A stretch of DNA of 20,476 nt. Origin: JBHIFB01 sp046760905. GTDB taxonomy: Bacteria > Gemmatimonadota > CAZMKB01. Positions 14,068 through 20,476 of this stretch are shown here, in pieces. The stretch lies in NCBI GenBank assembly GCA_046760905.1, contig JBHIFB010000051.1, positions 1-20,476 of the forward strand. Reading direction: 5' to 3'. Position 1 is the stretch's first letter; each line of letters begins with the position of its first letter. A program made the translations under genes and the position numbers. The notes beneath the pieces are model-generated. The model was not told the origin of the DNA. It worked only from the letters and a program-made list of their open reading frames with translations, and made no database searches.

Positions 14068-15480
14068 TCACTGAATATAACCGAGAGCCTCGAGCTTTTT
14101 TCGCGTCTCTTCATCCATTACCACCGGCCTGTTTTTGGCCACTTCCGAGACCTCTGCAGCCCAGCCACGAAGCAGATGCCTCATGTTCCCGGTCATCTTC
14201 TCATCGTGCATCTTGCTAATGAGATTTGTTGTCTCCAGAGGATCTTTGAAAATGTCGTAGAGTTCTTCATGATCCTGCATGAAGGGAACCCAAATGAGTT
14301 TCCATCGACCGCTGATAATGCACTTAGCCTTGCGGTCATTTCTGAAGGGAACTTCGAGCTCTATTTCCTCGTGCGGTTTCGTTGCCTCCGAGTACACGGG
14401 AATCTCTGAAACGGTTTCTCCACCTATCACCCCTTTAAGGCTCCTTCCCTGAAAAGCTTCAGGTATATCCATACCGATCAGGTCGAGGATTGTCGGCGCG
14501 ATGTCGATGTTGCTCGCGAGAATATCACTTCGTCCCGGTTGAATCTTCCCGGGCCATCTTATGATAAGAGGCACGTGTGTTGTGGTCTCATAGACGGTGT
14601 AGCCGTGGTCGAGGCTCTCCCTCCTCGGGTGCTCCCAGAAGGTCTCCCCGTGATCCGCGGTGAAGATGATGAGTGAAGAATCATAGAGTTTCTTCCGCTC
14701 AAGCAGCGTAATGAGATCACCCACCGCACGGTCGGTGTAATGGATTTCGCCGACGTACAGCTCATGCATCCTCCTTACCCTATCATCGACATCACCGCCC
14801 CTGGCAAGGTAGCCTCTCAGGCTTTTCACCTCCTCCATGGACCCAGTTATTCCGGGTGCGTTGAGACTGTCGGAAGGCTGGTCGTATGGGGCCGGAGGCT
14901 GATACGGCTGGTGGGGATCAAAGTAGTGGATAAAAAGAAAAAGGGGCCTGGATGGGGCTGCTTCTAGCCAACCCGTGACCGCATCGTTGACATCCTCCGC
15001 CCTTCTCTGAAGCACGGCACTTTTTAAGGTGCTGGTGAAGCGCTCATCGAAGTAGGAGAAACCCTGGTCGATGCCGGTGCTGGAATGGAGGGCAAAGGAT
15101 GCGATAAAGGCCGCCGTGGAATACCCCCTTTCCCGGAAAACCTCGGGAAGCGTCAGGAGAGAATTATCGAGAACGAATCCGTTTCTTGCCGCCCCGTGCA
15201 TCCTCGGATGAAGGGAGGTCATGAGCGAACTCGTCGATGCGAGGGTAGTCGGGGCTGAGCAGTGGATGTTGCCGAATAGAAAACCATCCTCGGCCATACT
15301 GTCTATGTTCGGTGTGTGAATCGACTCCTTGTCGTAGCAGGAAAGATGATCTGCTCTCAGGGTGTCGATCATTATCAGGATGACATCCGGCGGTTTCTTG
15401 CCGCAACCCGCAGCCAGGATCAAGGCCTGTGCAATTGAGATGAACAGGAAAAGGATACTGCAATTTCGCGTGATCTTCAC
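14068..15480 (-). CDS. Sulfatase/alkaline phosphatase-superfamily lipoprotein
   Basis: Translation is best begun at GTG 15480: AGGAG lies seven bases upstream, the GTGA overlaps the ParB-like gene stop, and the protein then opens with a basic, hydrophobic signal ending in the lipobox LAAGC (Cys26). This gives 470 residues. Metal-site motifs of the superfamily are present: VILIMIDTLRAD (33-44), TADHGE (274-279, Asp276, His277), HG at 292 and THVPLIIRWPG (301-311). The nucleophile region at 74-90 lacks the CxPxR formylglycine motif; the aligned residue is Thr79 in APTTLASTSSLMTS. It may therefore be a phosphodiesterase, phosphotransferase or other hydrolase rather than a true sulfatase. Cys74 is out of register. 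An ATG at 15537 is in frame but would add a hydrophilic stretch before the signal peptide. Confidence 0.85.
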   Translation of the reverse strand: MKITRNCSILFLFISIAQALILAAGCGKKPPDVILIMIDTLRADHLSCYDKESIHTPNIDSMAEDGFLFGNIHCSAPTTLASTSSLMTSLHPRMHGAARNGFVLDNSLLTLPEVFRERGYSTAAFIASFALHSSTGIDQGFSYFDERFTSTLKSAVLQRRAEDVNDAVTGWLEAAPSRPLFLFIHYFDPHQPYQPPAPYDQPSDSLNAPGITGSMEEVKSLRGYLARGGDVDDRVRRMHELYVGEIHYTDRAVGDLITLLERKKLYDSSLIIFTADHGETFWEHPRRESLDHGYTVYETTTHVPLIIRWPGKIQPGRSDILASNIDIAPTILDLIGMDIPEAFQGRSLKGVIGGETVSEIPVYSEATKPHEEIELEVPFRNDRKAKCIISGRWKLIWVPFMQDHEELYDIFKDPLETTNLISKMHDEKMTGNMRHLLRGWAAEVSEVAKNRPVVMDEETRKKLEALGYIQ

Positions 15481-16274
15481 CTCCTGTCTCCTATGGACGG
15501 CTTTCCACCCGTTTTTGGTCCCTGTGCTCTTTGACATCGCACGTTCCTGAGGAGGCGGAAAATATGCTTCACTTTGTCTGGAGCAGAAAGGCTGTCGTTT
15601 CCGAGCATATCACGTACCTCAGGCGATGACAGGATTTCAGAAACCGATCCACCGCGACACGCCGAGATATCCTCGCACAGTGTGACGAGCTCCCTCTGAT
15701 AATTGGTCCCGAGCCCAAGCTTTTTGACGACACGCAGAATCGGTCCGGTTTCATTCTCGTTCAGGCCACTGATCAGAACGAATGTGTGAAACGACAATTC
15801 TCCGCTCGCCAGCATCTGCTTCACAGTGTCACTCGCGTTGTACAGCTTGAGATATCGCGATACGGTTCTGGGATTTATCGGCACAGAGAGGATGCTCAGG
15901 AGCCTCTCGGCCTCCTCTCGAGGGGGCTTCAGCACTTTCAGGATGAAGTGCACTGCGCCTGCCTTCTCCACCTCGTTAAAACCCCTCGTTTTGAGATTAT
16001 CTTCTATCGCCACCTCGAACGATTTATCACCCTTAAGATCGGTTCTCACGATGGCCGGAACTGTTTGAGCCTGGAGGGCAGTGAGAGCTCCCAGTCTGGC
16101 TCTGCCGCAAACGAGCGAGTAGCTGCCGTTTTCGCCCGGTGAGACAATGAGAGGATAAAGGAGACCACATCTTTCTATGGATTCTTCCAGCCATCCATAA
16201 TCGCGGCCGTATGAGAGAAGACCCAGGAAGGGGGCTTCCTGGAGATCCTCGGTCCTCACCTCGATAATATTCAT
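15477..16274 (-). CDS. Orphan ParB/Spo0J-like domain protein
   Basis: The 265-residue protein resembles ParB in its N-terminal half: residues 28-45 (LEESIERCGLLYPLIVSP), a box at 56-63 (CGRARLGA) where ParB has GERRxRA, and EDNLKTRGFNEVEKA at 91-105 in the place of ENIQRxxLNPxEEA. A helix-turn-helix-like segment is at about 116-146 and helices extend to about 240. The C-terminal tail is short and basic. No ParA gene or parS-like site is beside it, so chromosome segregation is unlikely to be its only explanation; ParB-fold proteins also include CTPases, transcription factors and nucleases. It overlaps the downstream lipoprotein gene by four bases (GTGA), which points to co-expression. The ribosome site (GGAAA) is weak. 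Confidence 0.75.
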   Translation of the reverse strand: MNIIEVRTEDLQEAPFLGLLSYGRDYGWLEESIERCGLLYPLIVSPGENGSYSLVCGRARLGALTALQAQTVPAIVRTDLKGDKSFEVAIEDNLKTRGFNEVEKAGAVHFILKVLKPPREEAERLLSILSVPINPRTVSRYLKLYNASDTVKQMLASGELSFHTFVLISGLNENETGPILRVVKKLGLGTNYQRELVTLCEDISACRGGSVSEILSSPEVRDMLGNDSLSAPDKVKHIFRLLRNVRCQRAQGPKTGGKPSIGDRR

Positions 16275-16375
16275 TTTCCAATCTCTTAAACGGGGACAAT
16301 CCTATTTATAAAGGTCTTCTCTTATAAATATGAGGGATAAGGTCATTATTATGCAATAAAAATAGTGAGTGAACT

Positions 16376-16412
16376 CTGATTCCGGTTTGAAACCGCATAA
16401 GCACAGAATCAG
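16376..16412. repeat. Nested inverted repeat
   Basis: CTGATTC (16376-16382) and GAATCAG (16406-16412) are exact inverted arms. Directly inside the left arm, CGGTTT-G-AAACCG (16383-16395) forms its own 6-bp hairpin. Symmetry at two scales in non-coding DNA suggests a protein-binding site or a folded element; no T tract follows. It lies about 100 bp from the ParB-like start and 160 bp from the first paralog. Confidence 0.5.
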
Positions 16413-16427
16413 GAAACAGAGCTATCT

Positions 16428-16481
16428 AACCTTAGAACGGCCGTGCCGGAGCGTGTAAGCTAAGAGGGACTTTTTCAGAGA
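16428..16481 (+). repeat. 54-nt dispersed repeat, copy 1
   Basis: The outer parts match, in inverted orientation, the sequence at 20422-20475: 12 of 15 bases at the left end (16428-16442) and 19 of 20 at the right end (AAGAGGGACTTTTTCAGAGA, 16462-16481). The 19-nt middle differs, although GTGCC-x-GAGCG is present in both at shifted positions. The two copies bracket the tandem paralog genes. Confidence 0.65.
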
Positions 16482-16496
16482 GCGCCAAAAAGGTTC

Positions 16497-16524
16497 TTGA
16501 CAGAGCAATCCGGTCATATAACAT
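16497..16524 (+). promoter_or_regulatory. Probable sigma-70 promoter of the tandem paralogs
   Basis: TTGACA at 16497-16502 is a perfect -35 box. The best -10 at accepted spacing is TAACAT (16519-16524, 16 bp), with AT-rich DNA around it. The leader would be about 45 nt to the ATG at 16575, before which AGGAGAGG serves as ribosome site. Confidence 0.5.
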
Positions 16525-16574
16525 TCATATTATAAACAGGTGGCTTTGGGAAAACTGCAGAACAGGAGAGGGCC

Positions 16575-18410
16575 ATGAAAATAATTCCAGCAAGCTTAGC
16601 CGCGGTTTTTTTGATCTGGTCTGTCGCATCCGCCTCGCAGTATCGTACGGTACCCGAACCCGTCACAGTTGAAGATTCATACACCGGGTTCCCGCTCGTA
16701 AAAGGAAAGGCTCCGAAGGGCAGGTTCCCACATCTGCTCCCCCCGGCCACGGTGCTCGATTCGAGCTACTACGACTGGCAGAGAAACCAGAGCCTCAACA
16801 AGAGGATCTGGGTCAACGACGACGGAAGCATCCATGCAACCTATATGGTAAGCCCGGACGATGAATTCATCGAAAGGGGCATGAAATATTACTATGCCGA
16901 CCAGTTCGGTTCAGCATTCAGCCCTCCCATCGAAGTTACGACTTTCAGGAATGGATACGGCAACATATCCTCATATCCAACCACATCACCGATGGGAGCC
17001 ATTGCAGTTCTTACAACGCACAACTTTGGGACTGTGGCGTCCTTCGCCTGTATAGATGCATATCAAGGTCTCGGCGCTTTCAGCATATTTCCAACCGATT
17101 CAGTCGAGCAGGTCGTGTGGCCCAAACCTTCGGTGAACGCCGACGGCTCAATAACCATAGTGGGCACCCTCATGAACGATCTCATGGTGAACGGGATAGC
17201 ACACAACGTAGCATACGACAGGGCAGAAGACTCTTCAAGCGGTTTCTCGCTCACATGGACATGGTTCGGGCAGGATGCGGCAAGATGGTCAGGGGCCGTG
17301 ATGGAGTTTCCTTCCATCGGCTCAGGGCAAAACGGAAGGGTTGGTATCGCAATCGCCGATTTCGCCGCTGACCTCCACTTCTACGAATCGACGGATAATG
17401 GCATAACCTTCGAAGAATCGATCATAACGAATGCCCAACAGGATACGTTGGACCTCCCGACCGACCCCGACCCCGGCGCCACCGTGTTTCTTCCCTGGGG
17501 CAATTCGGACATCATCTATGTGGGTGAAGAACCTCACATTGTGTGGACCGGCCTCCAGGGTGCACGTGTCGGTGGACAGGTAGGCCTCTACGATTTTGGG
17601 GCGAGAATCCTTCACTGGAGTCCTTCGACCGGTATAGATACGGCGGTCGTTGCCAGTTACCAGAGCGCAATCCCGGCTGAGACCACATTCGTGGATGGAG
17701 GATTGAACCATACTGCGGTCGACTGGCCACAGATAGGGAGCTCCGCCGACGGGAGCGTCCTCTATGTGGTTTATGTGGCCTTCACACCTCACGACGTCGA
17801 TGTCATGACCGGCCTCGGCTACGGTGACATATGGGGCCTCTTCTCCGTGGACAATGGTGAGACCTGGTCCGAGCCGATAAATATTTCCAATCCCGACGGG
17901 ATGTATCCGGGCACTGACGACAGATACCCGAGCATTTCACCTGTGAACTACGAGGCGCCAATCGAGCCGGGAATGGATGCCTACATAGCTTATCAGTCCG
18001 ACGCCTCGGCCGGCTCTTTCCTCCAGGGAGAGGAAGCCGCCAACTGGGACTTCTTCCTGTTCACCGGCATCGATTTCGATGTTCCTTCGCATATAGAGGA
18101 CGGAGAGACCGAGGGCGGCCCCCTCCCTAAGTCGTTCGTTTTGCACCAGAACTACCCGAACCCGTTCAACCCATCGACGACCGTGAGCTTCGGAGTCCCG
18201 GAAGGGACCGACCGGCTTAACCTCTCCATCTACAACACCAGGGGGAAACTCGTTAGAACCCTCTATGCAGGGAAGATAATGCCTGGAGAGCATCAGCTCA
18301 CCTGGGATGGAAGGGACGATAAGGGTCAGGCTACAGCTTCGGGGATTTACTTCCTCAAGCTAAAAAGCGATCGGGCGTCAAGGACTATCAAGATGGTAAT
18401 GATCAAGTAA
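16575..18410 (+). CDS. Secreted Asp-box (sialidase/BNR-like) protein with type IX-style sorting domain, paralog 1
   Basis: The protein has 611 residues. A signal peptide covers about 1-20. The body (about 60-505) is beta-rich and holds two clear Asp-box motifs, STDNGITF at 272-279 and SVDNGETW at 424-431, typical of sialidase-like beta-propellers that face outward. Catalytic arginine triads of sialidases could not be confirmed, so enzymatic function is open. Residues about 520-611 are the sorting domain: LHQNYPNPFNPSTTVSF, YNTRGKLVRTL, TWDGRDDKG, SGIYFLKL and a C-terminal KMVMIK. It is 25 bp upstream of a close paralog of the same layout, and both probably share a promoter (16497-16524) and a terminator (20314-20347). 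A surface or released product is expected. Confidence 0.85.
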   Translation: MKIIPASLAAVFLIWSVASASQYRTVPEPVTVEDSYTGFPLVKGKAPKGRFPHLLPPATVLDSSYYDWQRNQSLNKRIWVNDDGSIHATYMVSPDDEFIERGMKYYYADQFGSAFSPPIEVTTFRNGYGNISSYPTTSPMGAIAVLTTHNFGTVASFACIDAYQGLGAFSIFPTDSVEQVVWPKPSVNADGSITIVGTLMNDLMVNGIAHNVAYDRAEDSSSGFSLTWTWFGQDAARWSGAVMEFPSIGSGQNGRVGIAIADFAADLHFYESTDNGITFEESIITNAQQDTLDLPTDPDPGATVFLPWGNSDIIYVGEEPHIVWTGLQGARVGGQVGLYDFGARILHWSPSTGIDTAVVASYQSAIPAETTFVDGGLNHTAVDWPQIGSSADGSVLYVVYVAFTPHDVDVMTGLGYGDIWGLFSVDNGETWSEPINISNPDGMYPGTDDRYPSISPVNYEAPIEPGMDAYIAYQSDASAGSFLQGEEAANWDFFLFTGIDFDVPSHIEDGETEGGPLPKSFVLHQNYPNPFNPSTTVSFGVPEGTDRLNLSIYNTRGKLVRTLYAGKIMPGEHQLTWDGRDDKGQATASGIYFLKLKSDRASRTIKMVMIK

Positions 18411-18435
18411 GGACATTTAGCCAAAGGAGAAGCCC

Positions 18436-20295
18436 ATGAAAAAGATTGTCGTCTGCCTGCTTCTACTCTTCGCGGCTATCTCGACCCTCGATGCCGGCCA
18501 ATACCGCTCAATGAAACAACTCACCCCAATCGATGATGCAAATCTCGATCTCCCCAAGGTCAAGGGGAAAGCCCCCAGGGCTAGATCGATGTTTGTCCTG
18601 CCCCCCGGCACTGTACTCGACTCCAGTTATTACGATGCTCAGAGAAACGGCAGTCTCAACAGGCGGATCTGGGTCAACGAAGACGGGAGCATTCACGCCA
18701 CGTACATGAAAAGCCCGGACGATGCGTTCGTCGAACGCGGGATGATGTACTATTACGCAGATCAGTTCGGAACACCCTTCACCCCCTCAATCAATGTCGC
18801 AACGTTCAGAAACGGCTACGGCAATGTAGCCTCGTATCCGACATCGGCTCCTTCCGGCGCCATCGCGATAATCTCAACACATGATTCTGCAATCGTCGGA
18901 TCCTTTGCTTTCTTCGACGCATATCAGGGTCTTGGCGCCTTCAGCGGCCTTACGACCAACGATGCCGACCAGGTCATATGGCCCAAGCCATCGGTGAACT
19001 CTGATGGTTCGATCACATTGCTGGGTACGTTGATGAACGATCTGCAGGTGAACGGTATCGCCCACAACGCCGCCTGGGAGAGGGCGGCGGATATCGTCAC
19101 CGGCTTTACGCAACAATGGACTTTCTTCGGCCAGGATGAAAGCAGATGGACAGATGCCAATATCGAGTGGCCTGCCCTGGCGGCCGGTGATAACGGCAGG
19201 GTTGGAATCGCCATTCCGGACTGGGGAGCTGATGTCCATTTCTACGAATCAACGGACAACGGCATAAGTTTCGCGGAAACAATGATCACAAATGCGGCCG
19301 AGGACACGATCGGTATGCCAACAGGTCCCGATTCCTCATGGACGTTTTTCACCCCCTGGCTCAACGTCGATATAGTTTACGTGGGTGAGGAACCGCACAT
19401 CGTCTGGACCGGGCTCCAACCGGCATGGGATCCCACTCAGGGGCTTGTGCTCTATGACCTCAGGTCCAGGATACTCCACTGGAGTCCCTCTACAGGGATT
19501 GATACGGTTGCCATCGCACGGTATAACGGCACGTGGTTAAATGATACAACCTATGTGAATCCCGGAGTCAGACACGCTTCCATCGACTGGCCTCAGATAG
19601 GGGCCTCACCTGACGGCAACATCCTTTACATCGTATACGAAGCCTTCACCCCTCACGATGTCGACCCTGACAATGATATCGGCTTCGGTGACATCTGGGG
19701 TACGTTCTCTATCGATAACGGTGAGACCTGGGCGGATCCCGTCAATATCTCCAATCCGGACGGGATGTATCCGGGTGCTGACGACAGGTATCCCAGCATA
19801 TCACCGGTGAATTACAGTGCGGTCATCGATCCCGGAAAGGATGCATACATAACGTACCAATCAGATGATGCCGGAGGTTCCTGGCTTGAGACCGTATTCG
19901 GTAGCGGGGAGGAGGAAACGGTCGGCAACTGGGACTATTTCCTGTTCTTGGGGGTTGATTTCGACGTTCCCTCCAAAATAGAAGACGGGGGGAAGGAGAC
20001 GGGTTCGCTCGTGAAGGTTTTCGATCTCCACCAGAACTATCCGAATCCGTTCAATCCATCGACAACCGTGAGCTTCGAAGTCCCGGATGATGCGGGTCTG
20101 GTGGATCTATCCATATATGACTCCAGGGGGAGATTAGTCCGCACCCTCGTTTCAAAAATTTTGGAACCGGGAGTTCATAAGCTCACCTGGGATGGAACTA
20201 ACGACAGGGGACTGAAGGCAGCCTCGGGAATTTACTTCCTAAGGATGAGGTGTGAAGCGGTTTCCCGAACGATCAAGATGGTGATGATGAAGTGA
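18436..20295 (+). CDS. Secreted Asp-box (sialidase/BNR-like) protein with type IX-style sorting domain, paralog 2
   Basis: The 619-residue protein aligns with its upstream neighbour over its whole length with few gaps. In the block at 61-120 about three quarters of residues are identical. Asp-boxes are STDNGISF at 272-279 and SIDNGETW at 425-432. Unchanged blocks include RIWVN, GSIHATYM, YYYADQFG, FRNGYGN, NDLxVNGIAHN, YVGEEPHIVWTGLQ and NISNPDGMYPG. The sorting domain is at about 530-619 with NYPNPFNPSTTVSF and KMVMMK at the end. Differences are spread out and many codons differ silently, so the duplication is not recent. A ribosome site, AAAGGAG, precedes the ATG. It is followed by a strong terminator. 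The ligand or substrate is unknown. Confidence 0.85.
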   Translation: MKKIVVCLLLLFAAISTLDAGQYRSMKQLTPIDDANLDLPKVKGKAPRARSMFVLPPGTVLDSSYYDAQRNGSLNRRIWVNEDGSIHATYMKSPDDAFVERGMMYYYADQFGTPFTPSINVATFRNGYGNVASYPTSAPSGAIAIISTHDSAIVGSFAFFDAYQGLGAFSGLTTNDADQVIWPKPSVNSDGSITLLGTLMNDLQVNGIAHNAAWERAADIVTGFTQQWTFFGQDESRWTDANIEWPALAAGDNGRVGIAIPDWGADVHFYESTDNGISFAETMITNAAEDTIGMPTGPDSSWTFFTPWLNVDIVYVGEEPHIVWTGLQPAWDPTQGLVLYDLRSRILHWSPSTGIDTVAIARYNGTWLNDTTYVNPGVRHASIDWPQIGASPDGNILYIVYEAFTPHDVDPDNDIGFGDIWGTFSIDNGETWADPVNISNPDGMYPGADDRYPSISPVNYSAVIDPGKDAYITYQSDDAGGSWLETVFGSGEEETVGNWDYFLFLGVDFDVPSKIEDGGKETGSLVKVFDLHQNYPNPFNPSTTVSFEVPDDAGLVDLSIYDSRGRLVRTLVSKILEPGVHKLTWDGTNDRGLKAASGIYFLRMRCEAVSRTIKMVMMK

Positions 20296-20313
20296 TCCCG
20301 GTATGCGGGCTTT

Positions 20314-20347
20314 AACCCCGGGTCGGCTAGCCGACCCGGGGTTTTTT
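20314..20347 (+). terminator. Intrinsic terminator of the paralog operon
   Basis: A perfect 30-nt palindrome at 20314-20343 (left arm AACCCCGGGTCGGCT) forms a GC-rich stem with a CTAG loop, followed at once by six T residues (20342-20347). It begins 18 bases after the paralog 2 stop. This is the only classical Rho-independent terminator in the window. Confidence 0.95.
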
Positions 20348-20421
20348 CTATTATGTGCCGTATCACAGCTACCAAAAGCCCCCGAAGTCTTATCTATTCC
20401 TCAAGATGTGATCTCGAGAGA

Positions 20422-20475
20422 TCTCTGAAAAAGTCTCTCTTCGCTCAGGCACTGTGCTCTGACCCTTCTACGGTT
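20422..20475 (-). repeat. 54-nt dispersed repeat, copy 2, inverted
   Basis: Read on the minus strand, this begins AACCGTAGAAGGGTC and ends AAGAGAGACTTTTTCAGAGA, matching the two ends of copy 1 (16428-16481) at 12/15 and 19/20 positions with the same total length. It lies beyond the terminator of the paralog operon and may continue past the window edge. No transposase gene is attached. Confidence 0.65.
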
Positions 20476-20476
20476 T

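Larger units (their letters stand above)
16275..16574. other. Divergent intergenic region before the tandem paralogs
   Basis: No gene was seen. From left to right it holds AT-rich DNA with two TTATAAA-like tracts (about 16302-16330) that could supply -10 boxes for the ParB-like gene. A nested inverted repeat (16376-16412), one copy of a 54-nt dispersed repeat (16428-16481), and a plus-strand promoter (16497-16524) follow. Confidence 0.5.

Noticed and set aside
14028..14114. N-terminal extension of rubrerythrin from an ATG at 14114.
   Set aside because: It overlaps the sulfatase-like gene and is Arg/Ser-rich. The GTG at 14027 has a near-perfect ribosome site and gives the standard N-terminus.
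15481..15537. Start of the sulfatase-like lipoprotein at ATG 15537.
   Set aside because: It would put 19 hydrophilic residues before the signal peptide and overlap the ParB-like gene by 61 bp; GTG 15480 fits the lipobox signal and a GTGA overlap.
7746..20295. A complete type IX secretion system in the window.
   Set aside because: Only cargo-type C-terminal domains are present; no Por/Gld/Spr machinery genes were seen.
1..20476. CRISPR arrays, tRNAs, rRNAs, insertion sequences.
   Set aside because: No regularly spaced direct repeats, tRNA-like cloverleafs, rRNA cores or transposase motifs were found on either strand.

Overview
The window looks like chromosomal DNA from an uncultured or poorly known Gram-negative bacterium. 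Three secreted proteins end in the NYPNPFNP-type FlgD-like domain used as a type IX-style sorting domain, and two more are predicted lipoproteins. This C-terminal domain is common in FCB-group and neighbouring candidate phyla (Krumholzibacteriota, Eisenbacteria, Latescibacterota-like lineages); the exact phylum is an inference. No rRNA, tRNA, CRISPR array, prophage or transposase gene was seen.

Region 1 (about 0.4-8.65 kb) is regulatory. On the minus strand lie an ECF sigma factor, then a PDZ/multi-TM/GAF histidine kinase, an NtrC-type sigma-54 activator with an intact GAFTGA loop, and a small FG-GAP-like putative lipoprotein; the last three are packed tightly. Further along the same strand is a degenerate CheR-like methyltransferase fused to TPRs. 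Facing away on the plus strand is a secreted protein with a sorting domain. Three sequences with sigma-54 -24/-12 architecture (GG-N10-GC with TTGCT) lie directly upstream of the CheR-TPR gene, the ECF sigma gene and the secreted-protein gene. This suggests one local circuit: membrane sensor kinase, sigma-54 activator, then an ECF sigma factor, an exported protein and the CheR-like protein.

Region 2 (8.66-13.46 kb) is metabolic. A minus-strand operon encodes alanine dehydrogenase, a CoA-transferase of the acetyl-CoA hydrolase/4-hydroxybutyrate CoA-transferase family, and a spore-photoproduct-lyase-like radical SAM protein. Divergent from it is a phosphofructokinase carrying the residues of pyrophosphate-dependent enzymes. 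The two transcription units appear to start from back-to-back sigma-70 promoters whose -35 boxes sit in the two halves of one perfect 14-bp palindrome.

Region 3 (13.5-16.27 kb) is a minus-strand cluster: an orphan ParB-like protein, a lipoprotein of the sulfatase/alkaline phosphatase superfamily that overlaps it by GTGA, and a rubrerythrin. The sulfatase and rubrerythrin are best started at GTG codons.

Region 4 (16.4-20.48 kb) holds two tandem paralogous secreted Asp-box (sialidase/BNR-like) proteins with type IX-style C-terminal domains, ended by a near-ideal intrinsic terminator. The pair is bracketed by two 54-nt inverted copies of a previously unlabelled repeat. No function can be assigned to the paralogs beyond fold and export.
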